From: CAMTWZ01 sp041749075
GTDB taxonomy: Bacteria > Bacteroidota > Rhodothermia > Balneolales > HLUCCA01
Direction: 5' to 3'
NCBI GenBank assembly: GCA_041749075.1
Contig: JBGTBY010000031.1
Span: 186,001-250,000, forward strand
DNA length: 64,000 bases
Below are positions 25,027 to 34,556 of the stretch, piece after piece (within the stretch, counting starts at the first letter, position 1; each line of letters starts with the position of its first letter). Under the pieces are notes generated by a model. It ran no database searches and was not told where the DNA came from. It saw only the letters and a list, made by a program, of their open reading frames with translations. The translations under genes were made by a program, and so were the position numbers.

Positions 25027-25718
25027 TGGAAGCCATCGTGCTGGCCGGTGGATTCGGAACTCGCTTGCGCTCGGTTGTATCGGATGTTCCGAAACCGATG
25101 GCTCCTGTAGCTGGTCGCCCATTTCTTGAAATCCTACTTCAAACTCTCGCTTCTAAGGGTGTCCATCGCACCGTATTGTCGCTAGGATATCTATCAGAAG
25201 TGATTTCCAATCATTTCGGGACAGAATTCAGTGGCATGACGATCGATTATGTGGTTGAATCATCACCTTTAGGTACGGGCGGCGCTATCCGCCTGGCCAT
25301 GGATGCGTGCGAACAAGATGCCGTGTTCGCATTCAATGGAGATACTTTTTTGGATGTGGATTTGGCGGATGTGTATTCCAAATGGCGCGCCACGGGTTTA
25401 CCTGTCGTCGTCGCGAAAAACGTACCCGACACAGCACGTTATGGCGGGATTGAGATGACCGATGGATTGTTATCGAGATTCATCGAAAAAGGTCGAACCG
25501 GACCCGGCCTGATCAATGTCGGTTGCTATATGCTTGGTCGACACCAACTCGATCATTTTCCAATCGGAACTCCATTTTCCATCGAATTGGATTTTCTGAC
25601 ACCTGAATCCGCAAAGTCTAAAGTCGCGGTTGCGGTCACAGACGGATTGTTCATCGATATCGGCGTGCCAGAAGATTATGCCTTAGCACAAACCCTGCTC
25701 GCAAATAAAGGGAGTTGA
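25026..25718 (+). CDS. hddC: D-glycero-alpha-D-manno-heptose 1-phosphate guanylyltransferase-like nucleotidyltransferase
   Basis: A 230-residue sugar-nucleotide transferase. Its N-terminus MEAIVLAGGFGTRLRSVV with VPKPMAPVAGRPFLE binds the nucleotide, and FNGDTFLDVD is the metal-binding aspartate region. This is the HddC type that makes GDP-heptose from heptose 1-phosphate. The start overlaps the gmhA stop. Nucleotide specificity (GDP rather than another NDP) is inferred from the neighbouring hddA and gmhA genes. Confidence 0.87.
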   Translation: MEAIVLAGGFGTRLRSVVSDVPKPMAPVAGRPFLEILLQTLASKGVHRTVLSLGYLSEVISNHFGTEFSGMTIDYVVESSPLGTGGAIRLAMDACEQDAVFAFNGDTFLDVDLADVYSKWRATGLPVVVAKNVPDTARYGGIEMTDGLLSRFIEKGRTGPGLINVGCYMLGRHQLDHFPIGTPFSIELDFLTPESAKSKVAVAVTDGLFIDIGVPEDYALAQTLLANKGS

Positions 25719-25746
25719 CGCCATCTTTGCTATCTTGTGCACGAAC

Positions 25747-26289
25747 ATGGCTTCCAAGCAACTCCTCCTCACCGCTTCCGACCTCGACCGTACGTTCCGG
25801 CGGTTCGCCCACCAATTCATCGAGCCTTACGACGATCTTTCCCGCTTCGCAATCATCGGCATGCAGACCCGCGGCGTTCATATCGCCAAACGCGTTCAAC
25901 ATTACATCAAAGAATCGATCGGTCACGATGTACCCCTTGGCGTACTGGATGTGACCTTTTATCGCGATGACTTCCGCACGAAAATGAAGATGCCCGATGT
26001 GAAAGTCACCGAAATCCCATTTGATCTGTTCGGGATGGATGTGGTTCTGGTCGATGATGTTCTGTATACCGGGCGCACGGTTCGTGCCGCGCTCGATGCC
26101 ATGATGAGCTTCGGGCGTCCCCGATCCATCCGGTTCTGCTGTCTGGTCGACCGCGGACACCGCGAGCTTCCCATTTCCGCCGATGTGGTCGGCGTCACGG
26201 TTCCCACACATCAATCCGAAGAAGTCCGAGTTTATTTGAATGAATTGGATGGTGAAGATGCGGTCTACATCGTTGAACGAAATGACTAA
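25747..26289 (+). CDS. pyrR: PyrR: pyrimidine operon attenuator / uracil phosphoribosyltransferase
   Basis: A 180-residue phosphoribosyltransferase-fold protein with the PRPP loop VVLVDDVLYTGRTVRAALDA, IGMQTRGVHIAKR and DVTFYRDDF, as in PyrR. PyrR binds pyr mRNA to control attenuation and also makes UMP from uracil. I used the ATG at 25747; a GTG at 25735 would add four residues. A TATCTT box lies at 25731-25736. No attenuator hairpin is obvious in the 28 bases upstream, so RNA-binding control of this copy is uncertain. It overlaps pyrB by 8 bases. Confidence 0.93.
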   Translation: MASKQLLLTASDLDRTFRRFAHQFIEPYDDLSRFAIIGMQTRGVHIAKRVQHYIKESIGHDVPLGVLDVTFYRDDFRTKMKMPDVKVTEIPFDLFGMDVVLVDDVLYTGRTVRAALDAMMSFGRPRSIRFCCLVDRGHRELPISADVVGVTVPTHQSEEVRVYLNELDGEDAVYIVERND

Positions 26290-27214
26290 TTACTCCTTCA
26301 ACCATCGCCATCTGCTCGGATTGGCCGATTATTCGACCGCTGACATCCTTCATATTCTCGATCAAACCCGCAATTTCAGAGAAATTCTGAATCGTCCGGT
26401 GCCGAAAGTTCCGACGCTTCGCGACAAGACCATCGTCAATCTGTTCTACGAAAACAGTACCCGCACACGAATCAGTTTTGAGCTGGCGCAGCGGCGGATG
26501 GGTGCGGATGTGGTCAATTTCGCGGCGGGAAATTCAAGTGCGAAGAAAGGGGAATCGCTCAAAGACACCATCCAGAACATCGAATCGATGAAGATCGACA
26601 TGGTGGTGGTGAGGCATGAGAGTCCGGGTGCGGCGCATTTTCTCACACAATGTGTGGATGCGGCCATCATCAACGCCGGAGATGGCGCGCATGAACATCC
26701 CACACAGGCTTTATTGGATATGTATTCGATGATGGAGCGCTATGGTCGCCTTGAAGGACTGAAAGTGGCCATCATCGGCGACATCCTGCATAGTCGAGTG
26801 GTGCGCAGCAATATCATCGGTCTGAGGAAAGTAGGCGCGAACGTGCTTGTGTGCGGACCCAAAACCATGATGCCGCCCTTCGTCGAAAGCCTCGGTGTGG
26901 ATGTGACCTATGATTTGGATGAAGCCCTCTCTTGGTGCGATGTGGCCATGGCACTGAGGATCCAACTCGAACGCCAGGAAGGAGGCTTGTTTCCGAGTCT
27001 GCGCGAATACCATGAGCGCTTCGGGATCAAGATGAGTCATCTCGAAAAGTATCCGGATTTCGTGATCATGCATCCGGGTCCGATCAATCGCGGCGTCGAA
27101 CTTCAGAGCGAAGTGGCCGACCATGAGCGCGCCATCATCTTAGACCAGGTGACGAATGGCCTGGCGGTGCGGATGGCGGTGCTGTATTTATTAAGTGGGG
27201 GGATGAGGGTATGA
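26282..27214 (+). CDS. pyrB: Aspartate carbamoyltransferase catalytic subunit
   Basis: A 310-residue enzyme that makes carbamoyl-aspartate in pyrimidine synthesis. It has the carbamoyl-phosphate-binding ENSTRTRISFE motif and the aspartate-side HPTQALLDMYSM, plus RIQLERQ and MHPGPINRGVE near the C-terminus. The start at 26282 overlaps the pyrR end by 8 bases; the upstream in-frame ATGs lie inside pyrR. The pair sits between two blocks of glycan genes, and pyrC or pyrI are not adjacent. Confidence 0.96.
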   Translation: MTNYSFNHRHLLGLADYSTADILHILDQTRNFREILNRPVPKVPTLRDKTIVNLFYENSTRTRISFELAQRRMGADVVNFAAGNSSAKKGESLKDTIQNIESMKIDMVVVRHESPGAAHFLTQCVDAAIINAGDGAHEHPTQALLDMYSMMERYGRLEGLKVAIIGDILHSRVVRSNIIGLRKVGANVLVCGPKTMMPPFVESLGVDVTYDLDEALSWCDVAMALRIQLERQEGGLFPSLREYHERFGIKMSHLEKYPDFVIMHPGPINRGVELQSEVADHERAIILDQVTNGLAVRMAVLYLLSGGMRV

Positions 27215-27236
27215 TGGATTCCGTATCTTTCTAACC

Positions 27237-27926
27237 ATGTCCAAACCAACACAGCACCTTGAACAGGAAGCAGATCAACACTATCTGGATAAGCACGCGT
27301 CCTACTATGAACAGGCTCGTCATGATGTGATCCGCCTCATTCCAAATACGACAAAACGCTTACTTGATGTTGGTTGTGGAAATGGGAATACCGGGTATGT
27401 CGCACGAAAAACCATCGATCTCGAAGTCGTTTATGGGATCGAGTTATTTGAATCGGCTGCCATTGAAGCTGCGACAAAACTAGATCATGTGATTCAAGGC
27501 GACATTGAGAAAATGGATCTCGATCTGCCGCTTAACCATTTCGATTGCATTCTTTGCGCCGATATATTAGAACACACTCGGGATCCTTGGGCCGTGTTAG
27601 AGAAATTGAAACCGTATCTGACGGATAATGGTGTCTTGGTTGCCAGCATACCTAACATCCGCCATTTGATCCCTGTGATGAAGATCCTGACGGATCGGTT
27701 TGAATATGAGGAGTATGGTATCCTTGATAAAACCCACCTCCGGTTCTTCACTCTGCACACAATTCGACAGATGTTCGAGCAGAGTGGCTATGAAATTCAT
27801 CGAATCGAGACGAATCGAAGCCGAAGTTGGAAATTTCATTTGCTCAACGTGCTCAGTTTGGGATTGATGAGGCCGTTTACCATTACACAGTACCTATTAG
27901 TAACATCAAAGCATTTGACAAAATGA
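27237..27926 (+). CDS. Class I SAM-dependent methyltransferase
   Basis: A 229-residue methyltransferase with a SAM-binding RLLDVGCGNGNTGY motif near residues 40-53, an ILCADILEHTRDPW motif IV region and a late LRFFTLHTIRQMFEQSGY block. The last matches methyltransferases found in polysaccharide clusters. The substrate is probably a sugar or lipid-linked glycan, inferred from the locus. A TATCTTT box at 27224-27230 lies 6 bases before the start codon. Its stop overlaps the start of the next gene (ATGA). Confidence 0.88.
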   Translation: MSKPTQHLEQEADQHYLDKHASYYEQARHDVIRLIPNTTKRLLDVGCGNGNTGYVARKTIDLEVVYGIELFESAAIEAATKLDHVIQGDIEKMDLDLPLNHFDCILCADILEHTRDPWAVLEKLKPYLTDNGVLVASIPNIRHLIPVMKILTDRFEYEEYGILDKTHLRFFTLHTIRQMFEQSGYEIHRIETNRSRSWKFHLLNVLSLGLMRPFTITQYLLVTSKHLTK

Positions 27927-28690
27927 TTCACTTCATTTACAGATCCACTTGGAAGGATGGTAAAAAGACACGTCCTGTTGGGTTTTCAAAGTCCTTATCG
28001 TTGTATTCATTTATCCGAGCGTTGGAACACGTAAAAACACCCAATACGGTAACATTTTTCAATGATGGAGAGATGCCGGAAGATCGACTTGCCTTGATGA
28101 GGACTTTTGGCACCGAGGTGATTCAAACCGGCGGAATCGGCAACAGCGCATCCTATAATGCAACGTTGGATTATGTGAAGAAAGCAACTTGGGATCGGGA
28201 TGACATCGTCGTTTTTCAAGAAGACGATTATATGTTCACCGAATCGGCCATCATCAAATTGATAGATGCGACATCGACCATTCGAGACGTCGATTATTTT
28301 ACCATGTATGACCATCTCGATCGCTATACAAGAACCGACGACAAAGGCTTGTCACGAATCCGCATTTATTGGACTGGCGACCACCATTGGAGGATAGTTG
28401 AAAGCACATGCATGTCGTTCGCATCCCGATTTCACATCCTCCTTAAGGATATGTGGATGCATCGTTTGTTTTCAAAATTGAAATACCCCCGTGATCGAAT
28501 GATGTGGTATTGTATTCAAGGCATTGGAATGTTCGGATGGAAGTGGCCCAATCACAGACTCGTTGGTCCGATTCGAAGCCTGACAACTCATATGGAGATT
28601 GAATCGATGGCTCCTGGTGTTGATTGGGCACAGGAAATCCAGACCTTGAGGCAATGGATGGCTGATCACAATTATTCGGAAACGACCTAA
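27923..28690 (+). CDS. Glycosyltransferase-like protein of the glycan locus, unassigned
   Basis: A 255-residue soluble protein that starts at the ATGA overlap with the methyltransferase gene. FFNDGEMPEDRLALM and VVFQEDDYMF resemble the nucleotide-sugar and metal-binding (DxD-like) parts of GT-A fold glycosyltransferases. I do not recognise a family, and the overall length is short. A C-terminal region with HMEIESMAPGVDW follows. Its place between a methyltransferase and a flippase supports a role in glycan assembly. The upstream in-frame extension to 27827 lies inside the previous gene. Confidence 0.7.
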   Translation: MIHFIYRSTWKDGKKTRPVGFSKSLSLYSFIRALEHVKTPNTVTFFNDGEMPEDRLALMRTFGTEVIQTGGIGNSASYNATLDYVKKATWDRDDIVVFQEDDYMFTESAIIKLIDATSTIRDVDYFTMYDHLDRYTRTDDKGLSRIRIYWTGDHHWRIVESTCMSFASRFHILLKDMWMHRLFSKLKYPRDRMMWYCIQGIGMFGWKWPNHRLVGPIRSLTTHMEIESMAPGVDWAQEIQTLRQWMADHNYSETT

Positions 28691-28704
28691 TCACGGCGAG
28701 TCGT

Positions 28705-30186
28705 ATGACCACAGAAGCGGGGGTATTTGCCAAGAATGTATCCTTGACTCTTGTTGGCAAGATAGTTCCAATCCTCATCACGATCATATCGATTCCGATT
28801 TTGCTTTCTGAATTGGGAGTGAGCCGGTTTGGACTATTGATGATCATCATGATGTTCATCGGCTATTTCGGATTACTGGATCTCGGCATACCGCGTGCGA
28901 TTATTCATTTCATGGCGAAGAATAAAAATCAATCCGATTTCAATCTGCTTGATTTTATTCATACCTGTTTCTCTGTTTTAGTTCTCATTTCATCAGTCAG
29001 CGGGATACTGATATATCTCGCATCGCCGATGCTAATGATTGATGTTCTTAAAATGGATGTTGAATTTGTGGATGAAGCCATTTTGAGCTTGCGAATCATT
29101 GCAATTACATTGCCCATTTTGATCCTTTCAGGGGTATATCGAGGCATCCTGGAATCAGTTCAGGATTTTCGAATATTGAATCTTTATCAGATCATTTTCG
29201 GATCGTTGAATTATGGACTACCTATCCTTGTTGTTTGGGTCGAACCGACGTTGACTGGTGTGGTTGTCGCGATGTTGGCTACTCGGATCGTGAACACATA
29301 CTTTTTGTTCAAATCCTCTAAAGGTCATATCACCGGACTTGATGTGCAATTCAAAATCGTCCAGTCCATGATTCAGCCATTGTTCCGATACACAGGCTGG
29401 TTATCATTGTCGAATATCCTGATTCCGATACTGTCATATGCGGACCGATTTTTAATTGCGTTTGTTTTGACCCTCGATGATGTGACATACTACTCGACGC
29501 CAATGGAGATTACAACCCGATTTGGTTTAATCACGTTCTCACTCGTGATCGTGGCCTTTCCGACCTTATCTCAAGCACATGTAGACAATCGTGAGAAAGC
29601 GATGCGAATGTATCAAATGATGATGAAATCGTTGATGATCGTCGGATTTTTCATATCCATCAACGTCATCCTCTTGTCAGAGACATTGATTCGGATTTGG
29701 CTTGGGCAACCGTTTGTCGAACCAATGGTAGATATTCTTCGAATATTGATGATTGCATTGTTTGTTAACACTCTCGCTCAAACACCTTCAACCTATCTTC
29801 AAAGTGCCGGTAGACCCGATATTGTCGCAAAAATCAATATGGCTCTGATTGCAAGCACCATATTGATACTCTATGTGCTCATCCAATATGTTGGAACTGA
29901 AGGTGCAGCTTGGGCGCGTCTCCTTTACCATGTGTTTGATGCGGTCTTACTTTATTACTTTTGCAAAACAGCATTTAAGTTGAATCCGTTGGAACGTTTC
30001 CTATTGCCGACAGGCGTATCTCTAGGCCTACTGATTGCTGCACATTATTTCGACATAGGGTTCATCGGTTGGTTGGTATCCATACCGGTTCAAATCGGAT
30101 TGGCCTACATCAGTTATCGATACATACTCACGGTTCAGGAACGGTCCGTTATCCATGGGTTGTACACGACATATGTAAATCGATAA
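28705..30186 (+). CDS. Wzx-type polysaccharide flippase (MOP superfamily)
   Basis: A 493-residue integral membrane protein with about 12-14 hydrophobic helices. The N-terminus has VSLTLVGKIVPILITI and LLDLGIPRAIIHFMAKN, as in polysaccharide-synthesis flippases that turn lipid-linked repeat units across the inner membrane. A Wzy/ligase-like gene and Wzz in the same locus suggest a Wzx/Wzy-type route. It starts 14 bases after the preceding gene. The 179 bases that follow hold no convincing gene. Confidence 0.9.
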   Translation: MTTEAGVFAKNVSLTLVGKIVPILITIISIPILLSELGVSRFGLLMIIMMFIGYFGLLDLGIPRAIIHFMAKNKNQSDFNLLDFIHTCFSVLVLISSVSGILIYLASPMLMIDVLKMDVEFVDEAILSLRIIAITLPILILSGVYRGILESVQDFRILNLYQIIFGSLNYGLPILVVWVEPTLTGVVVAMLATRIVNTYFLFKSSKGHITGLDVQFKIVQSMIQPLFRYTGWLSLSNILIPILSYADRFLIAFVLTLDDVTYYSTPMEITTRFGLITFSLVIVAFPTLSQAHVDNREKAMRMYQMMMKSLMIVGFFISINVILLSETLIRIWLGQPFVEPMVDILRILMIALFVNTLAQTPSTYLQSAGRPDIVAKINMALIASTILILYVLIQYVGTEGAAWARLLYHVFDAVLLYYFCKTAFKLNPLERFLLPTGVSLGLLIAAHYFDIGFIGWLVSIPVQIGLAYISYRYILTVQERSVIHGLYTTYVNR

Positions 30187-30365
30187 ATGGCTTTGGTTGT
30201 TTGCTCATGGCATTCTATTTACCTTTTCATGCTATATGTGATTCATATCACTATCCAAAGGTGTTGCCAATCTGGTGCACGATTTGACTATGACTCCAAT
30301 TCCGACATCGCACATCATCACATCATGATTGAAAATTATAATACTGAGTTAAAAAGGTTGATCAT

Positions 30366-31052
30366 TTGAAACAGTTCATCTTATCGTCTTTATCGAAAGT
30401 TCGTTCTGACTATTATGAACGACTTATGGCTCGTTCTATGCTCCGTTACGAGTTTGATGCGTTGAATCATGTTCCTGTATTCACACATCGAGAGCCGTTA
30501 TGGGATGACGCAATGCTTCGACTATTGGATGCCACGGCACCAATCACCTATGTTGAATTTGGTGTGTTCGAAGGGGATTCCATCCGATATTTCGCATCGA
30601 AAATCACACATCCAGACAGTCGGTTTATCGGGTTGGATAGTTTCGATGGTTTGCCGGAAGATTGGGGTACGATGAAGAAAGGAACATTCAGCGTTGGAGG
30701 CAACATCCCAAAGATGGATGATACTCGTGTCGGATTCATCAAAGGGTGGTTCCAATTGACTTGGGATGAACTTGAAACGGAAATCCGGTCTCGCCCTTTG
30801 GGTCAGTTGGTTGTCCACTATGATGCGGACTTGTACTCATCCACCCTATTCGCACTAGCGCAAATGGACCGATTCAATGTGCCATATGTGGCTATTTTCG
30901 ATGAGTTTGCCGGCCATGAAACCAGAGCATTGCAAAACTATTGTCAAGCCTATGGTGCAACGGTAGAATTTTATGGAAAAACACTTCAAGGCAACAGCGC
31001 AATTCCTAACCAGGTCACATGCAGAATCACGCCGATGCGGGCGAAACAATGA
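30366..31052 (+). CDS. TylF/MycF-like or related class I methyltransferase
   Basis: A 228-residue protein with a SAM-binding TYVEFGVFEGDSIRYFA motif (about residues 58-74), FIGLDSFDGLPEDW and VVHYDADLYSSTLFAL, the pattern of macrocin/TylF-type O-methyltransferases. The start is a TTG at 30366, preceded by AAAAGG at a good distance; the next in-frame ATG at 30426 would lose 20 residues. The stop overlaps the start of the following glycosyltransferase. It probably methylates a sugar of the glycan. Confidence 0.82.
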   Translation: MKQFILSSLSKVRSDYYERLMARSMLRYEFDALNHVPVFTHREPLWDDAMLRLLDATAPITYVEFGVFEGDSIRYFASKITHPDSRFIGLDSFDGLPEDWGTMKKGTFSVGGNIPKMDDTRVGFIKGWFQLTWDELETEIRSRPLGQLVVHYDADLYSSTLFALAQMDRFNVPYVAIFDEFAGHETRALQNYCQAYGATVEFYGKTLQGNSAIPNQVTCRITPMRAKQ

Positions 31053-32257
31053 AAGGTCTCGATTTATTGGCCCGGCTCCCTTTTCCTGCCAATGATGGTG
31101 GCGCCATCGGTGTTTGCGAGCCCTTGCTCCACACAAAGCGTTTGGGTGTTGAATGGGTGGTAGCCGCTCTGTATTCGGAACGTCATGAGCAGGATCTGCG
31201 ACGGACCCGCCAAGAGTTTGAGACCTATGTCGATTTTTCTGGAACGCCACCGTTTGGTGTGTTCTCCGCATTGAAAAATCAGTTCGATCATCGGCCATAC
31301 AACTTAGCACTTCGGTTTGATCGCGATTCGTTTCGAAGAATGTTGAAGGCGATAAAACAAATCCATCCGTCGTTTGATTTCATTCAAGTGGATTGGATCT
31401 TTATGGCTCCTTATATCGATACCTGTAAGGAGTTATGGCCAAATACACCGATCCTGATGAGGCAACATAATGCAGAGTATCAAATATTCGAACGTTTGAC
31501 CCACAACGAGCGCAATCCGGCAAAGCGCATCTTCCTGAGCATGCAAACTGCTAAAATGAAACGATATGAGACGTTTCATATGAATCAGGTGGATTTAGTG
31601 GTACCAGTCACCGAATTGGATGCCGAAACCTTCCGTTCCCTCGGCGTCAAGACACGAATTGTGGTCAATCCTGCCGGTGCGAATGTTGAGGCATGGGCTA
31701 GGCCAAAGGGTTTGCCTCGGAACGGGCGCGTTCTGATTGTCGGTGGAATGGGGTGGCCCCCGTATGCCCGATCCATGGAATGGTTTTTGAAACAATGCTG
31801 GTCCCATTTTGCGAAACGAAATCCCAATGCGGGATTAGACATCATCGGCAAGGACCCGTCGCCTGAGATTGAAGCATGGCATGGCCGGGATGGTGTCGTC
31901 GTACACGGGTTTCTGGAGGAAATCCAACCGTATATGCACGAATCGTCGGTAATGGTCATCCCATTACTGGTTGGAAGTGGGATGAGAATCAAAATGGTGG
32001 AGGCAATGGCGGCACGTCTTCCGGTAGTCACAACCTCTATCGGATGCGAAGGCATCCCAGTCAAAGATAGAATTCATGCGATGGTTCGAGATGATGCCAA
32101 AGGTTTATCGAACGCACTGCAGGATGTGATTAACGATCCGGATCTCGCGAATTCGTTAGCTCTGAACGCACATACGCTTGCAGAGGATATGTTCTCATGG
32201 GATTCTGTCGGCAAACGATTTGTCTCGCTGTACAAGGAATTGGCACTCCGTGGATGA
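31049..32257 (+). CDS. GT4-family glycosyltransferase
   Basis: A 402-residue glycosyltransferase of GT-B fold. The N-terminus MKGLDLLARLPFPANDGGAIG carries a Gly-rich acceptor loop. MRQHNAEYQIFERL resembles the group of capsule GT4 enzymes with an HN-x-E motif, and the donor side has VIPLLVGSGMRIKMVEAMA and PVVTTSIGCEGI. The ATG at 31049 overlaps the upstream stop (ATGA). The sugar and acceptor are unknown. Confidence 0.9.
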   Translation: MKGLDLLARLPFPANDGGAIGVCEPLLHTKRLGVEWVVAALYSERHEQDLRRTRQEFETYVDFSGTPPFGVFSALKNQFDHRPYNLALRFDRDSFRRMLKAIKQIHPSFDFIQVDWIFMAPYIDTCKELWPNTPILMRQHNAEYQIFERLTHNERNPAKRIFLSMQTAKMKRYETFHMNQVDLVVPVTELDAETFRSLGVKTRIVVNPAGANVEAWARPKGLPRNGRVLIVGGMGWPPYARSMEWFLKQCWSHFAKRNPNAGLDIIGKDPSPEIEAWHGRDGVVVHGFLEEIQPYMHESSVMVIPLLVGSGMRIKMVEAMAARLPVVTTSIGCEGIPVKDRIHAMVRDDAKGLSNALQDVINDPDLANSLALNAHTLAEDMFSWDSVGKRFVSLYKELALRG

Positions 32258-32266
32258 GCAAATAAG

Positions 32267-33211
32267 ATGAGCCAAATTGACGTATCCATCATTATTGTCA
32301 ATTACAATCAGATTAAACTGCTTCGGAATTGTGTGGCATCCATCATCCGATTCACACAAAACACCTCTTTCGAAATCATCGTTGTTGATAATGCCTCGAC
32401 CGAGTGTGATGTCACTTCTGCTATGAAGGAGTTTGGCATGGTCACATGCATCCAAAACCAATCGAATCGGGGTTTTGCCGCTGCTAACAATCAAGGAGTG
32501 GAGAAGGCCAATGGTACCTACATCCAGCTCTTAAACAATGACACCTTGTTCACAGAGGACACGCTTCAAGTCATGCTCGCTCGTATGAGTGAACAAGAGC
32601 CAAACACGATTCTTGGTTGCAAACTCTTGAATTCAGATGGATCCCATCAGTACTCAATCGACGATTTTTTAACTCCACTGAATATGATTGGCGAGTACTT
32701 GTTCCTTGCCCATGTGTTTCCTCAGTCGCGGTTGCTCAACCGATATCATCAAAATGTACATCCTGATGGTTTGAAAGACGTTGATGTGGTCAAAGGCGCC
32801 TTCATGTTCATGCGCACAGACACCTTCAGATCCCTGAACGGATTCGACGAACGGTTCTTCTTTTATGGCGAGGAAACGGATTTATGCTATCGGCTGAAGC
32901 GCACCGGTGGCATAGTGCGTTTCGATCCAAGCACATCCATCATCCATTTTGGCGGCGCTACCACCGACTCAATGCCTTGGTTCCAGATGAAACAACAGTC
33001 GATTGCCAAAATCAACTATTTTCAGAAGCATTTTTCAGGATGGATGTTTGCCTGTGCGGTAAGCATTCATCTAGTTGGTTATGCGATTCGGATACCGATC
33101 TTTTTTGTGAACGGTCTCATCCGCTTCAACAAGAAGGAGCTTCAAAGAAGCGTCAACTATGCCCGCTGTTTATGGATCTACCCGAAAAACGTGTTTCGAG
33201 ATGGGCAATGA
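32267..33211 (+). CDS. GT2-family glycosyltransferase (rhamnosyltransferase-like)
   Basis: A 314-residue GT-A enzyme beginning DVSIIIVNYNQIKLLRNC, with VVDNAST, NRGFAAANNQGV and QLLNNDT, then a FFFYGEETDLCYRLKRTGG block. This is the WbbL-like pattern. A hydrophobic segment near residues 260-290 could bind the membrane. It is the last plus-strand gene of the locus. Its final 59 bases overlap the end of the convergent polymerase/ligase gene on the opposite strand. Confidence 0.92.
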   Translation: MSQIDVSIIIVNYNQIKLLRNCVASIIRFTQNTSFEIIVVDNASTECDVTSAMKEFGMVTCIQNQSNRGFAAANNQGVEKANGTYIQLLNNDTLFTEDTLQVMLARMSEQEPNTILGCKLLNSDGSHQYSIDDFLTPLNMIGEYLFLAHVFPQSRLLNRYHQNVHPDGLKDVDVVKGAFMFMRTDTFRSLNGFDERFFFYGEETDLCYRLKRTGGIVRFDPSTSIIHFGGATTDSMPWFQMKQQSIAKINYFQKHFSGWMFACAVSIHLVGYAIRIPIFFVNGLIRFNKKELQRSVNYARCLWIYPKNVFRDGQ

Positions 33212-34556
33212 CTGCAGCGAGAATGGTTAGCACAAAAATGCCCTCATATGCTAGAAAAACAGGTGATGTGATGTTCATCAAAGCCGCCATTGTTATGTAA
33301 ATCGCCGACGCGATGGCAATCGCTCTAACAACCGGATGTGGAGTCGTCTTGTATATACGAATACTGTTTTTGAAGATCGATCCGATTAAGAACAGAAACG
33401 AGAACAACCCGATGATGCCAAATTTATACCAAACCGCTAGGTATCCATTGTGGATATACAGATGTGGTTGAGTGATTCGTAAGAAAACATTTTCACGGAA
33501 ATAGGCGACCCCAAGTCCTGGACCTAAGATCGGGTTCTCCATGACCTGACTAAAAGCGGCTTTGGTCTCTCGAATTCGTTCTAAAAGGGATGTATCGATA
33601 CTTCCGCCAGCCGTTGTTGCAATCAAACGATTCGATATCATGATCCAAATGAGGTCCATGAAATCTCGAAAGAAGAATATCCCAATTCCAAGAATGAGTA
33701 TGAGTATGATCGAGACATAACGAAAAACGCGTTTTTTAGCAACCCAAGGCGCGATGCTGATCAATATCACCGCGGCAACAAACGAGACACCCCAAAGGCT
33801 TCGAGTGAACGTGAGAATGATCGCGGAAAAAATGATTAACACGATAGCAAGGCTAGCTCGTCGAATTGCGGAATCTGGATGGAGAATAAAGGTGGCTAAA
33901 CTCAGAGCAAATCCCAAAAGAAGGATATTCTCGTTTCCCGCACCCCGGACCACCGCCAATTCCCATTCCGCAACAACATTCAACAGGGATGTGCGATAAG
34001 CAAGGATTGTCCGAAAGACGACGAATGTCATGATAAACCCCAATCCCACATAGAGCTGTGGTCGGAATTTGGGGAGGTTCAGGAAACGTCGTAACGGAAA
34101 GTATAAAAGAAAGGCCGAGTAGTAGAAGACCAATTCTTGCAACGGGGCCCTAATGGAGCGAATGGTAAGGATTCCATTGACCAGACCTAGAAACAAGGCG
34201 ATATAGATGAAAATCATCCACCGGTCATGCGGATGAACGACCTGGATTCGCCCTTCTAGTAACATAGGGAGGAGGATCAATAAGATCGTCAAGCCCAATA
34301 ATGCATAGTAACCCAGTTCGCCAACATCCAATCCGGTTTTGTTATGGATGACATAAACCGCACTGCAAAGAGTCAAAATGAGTACGACGTCCTTTCTGAA
34401 CGCGACTAAAATTAAACTCAGTGCGGCAAACGGGAGGAATAGTTCAATCCCGATTCCGAACAGTTGAGTACATAAGACGACCCATATTGCCAAGAGAATG
34501 CCGAGCCCGACAAGAGCAGAATGGTTCGAATCCCATCGGAATTGGTCCACTTTCAT
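33153..34556 (-). CDS. O-antigen ligase / Wzy-type polymerase membrane protein
   Basis: A 467-residue protein with about 11-12 hydrophobic helices and one large periplasmic loop that contains GPGLGVAYFRENVFLR and PHLYIHNGYLAVWYKFG. The latter matches the HN-x-Y motif of the O-antigen ligase/polymerase (Wzy_C) superfamily. Whether it polymerises repeat units or ligates them to a carrier cannot be told from sequence alone. It follows Wzz with an ATGA overlap. Its 3' end overlaps the opposing glycosyltransferase gene by 59 bases. Confidence 0.88.
   Translation of the reverse strand: MKVDQFRWDSNHSALVGLGILLAIWVVLCTQLFGIGIELFLPFAALSLILVAFRKDVVLILTLCSAVYVIHNKTGLDVGELGYYALLGLTILLILLPMLLEGRIQVVHPHDRWMIFIYIALFLGLVNGILTIRSIRAPLQELVFYYSAFLLYFPLRRFLNLPKFRPQLYVGLGFIMTFVVFRTILAYRTSLLNVVAEWELAVVRGAGNENILLLGFALSLATFILHPDSAIRRASLAIVLIIFSAIILTFTRSLWGVSFVAAVILISIAPWVAKKRVFRYVSIILILILGIGIFFFRDFMDLIWIMISNRLIATTAGGSIDTSLLERIRETKAAFSQVMENPILGPGLGVAYFRENVFLRITQPHLYIHNGYLAVWYKFGIIGLFSFLFLIGSIFKNSIRIYKTTPHPVVRAIAIASAIYITMAALMNITSPVFLAYEGIFVLTILAAVIAHLETRFSGRSINSGHS

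Noticed and set aside
25719..25746. A PyrR-type attenuator upstream of pyrR
   Set aside because: Only 28 bases separate hddC and pyrR, and no terminator/antiterminator pair can be drawn there.
30187..30369. A 60-codon open frame between the flippase and the TylF-like gene
   Set aside because: It starts right at the flippase stop, has no ribosome-binding site or family resemblance, and its composition looks like intergenic DNA. The 179-base gap shows no other feature.
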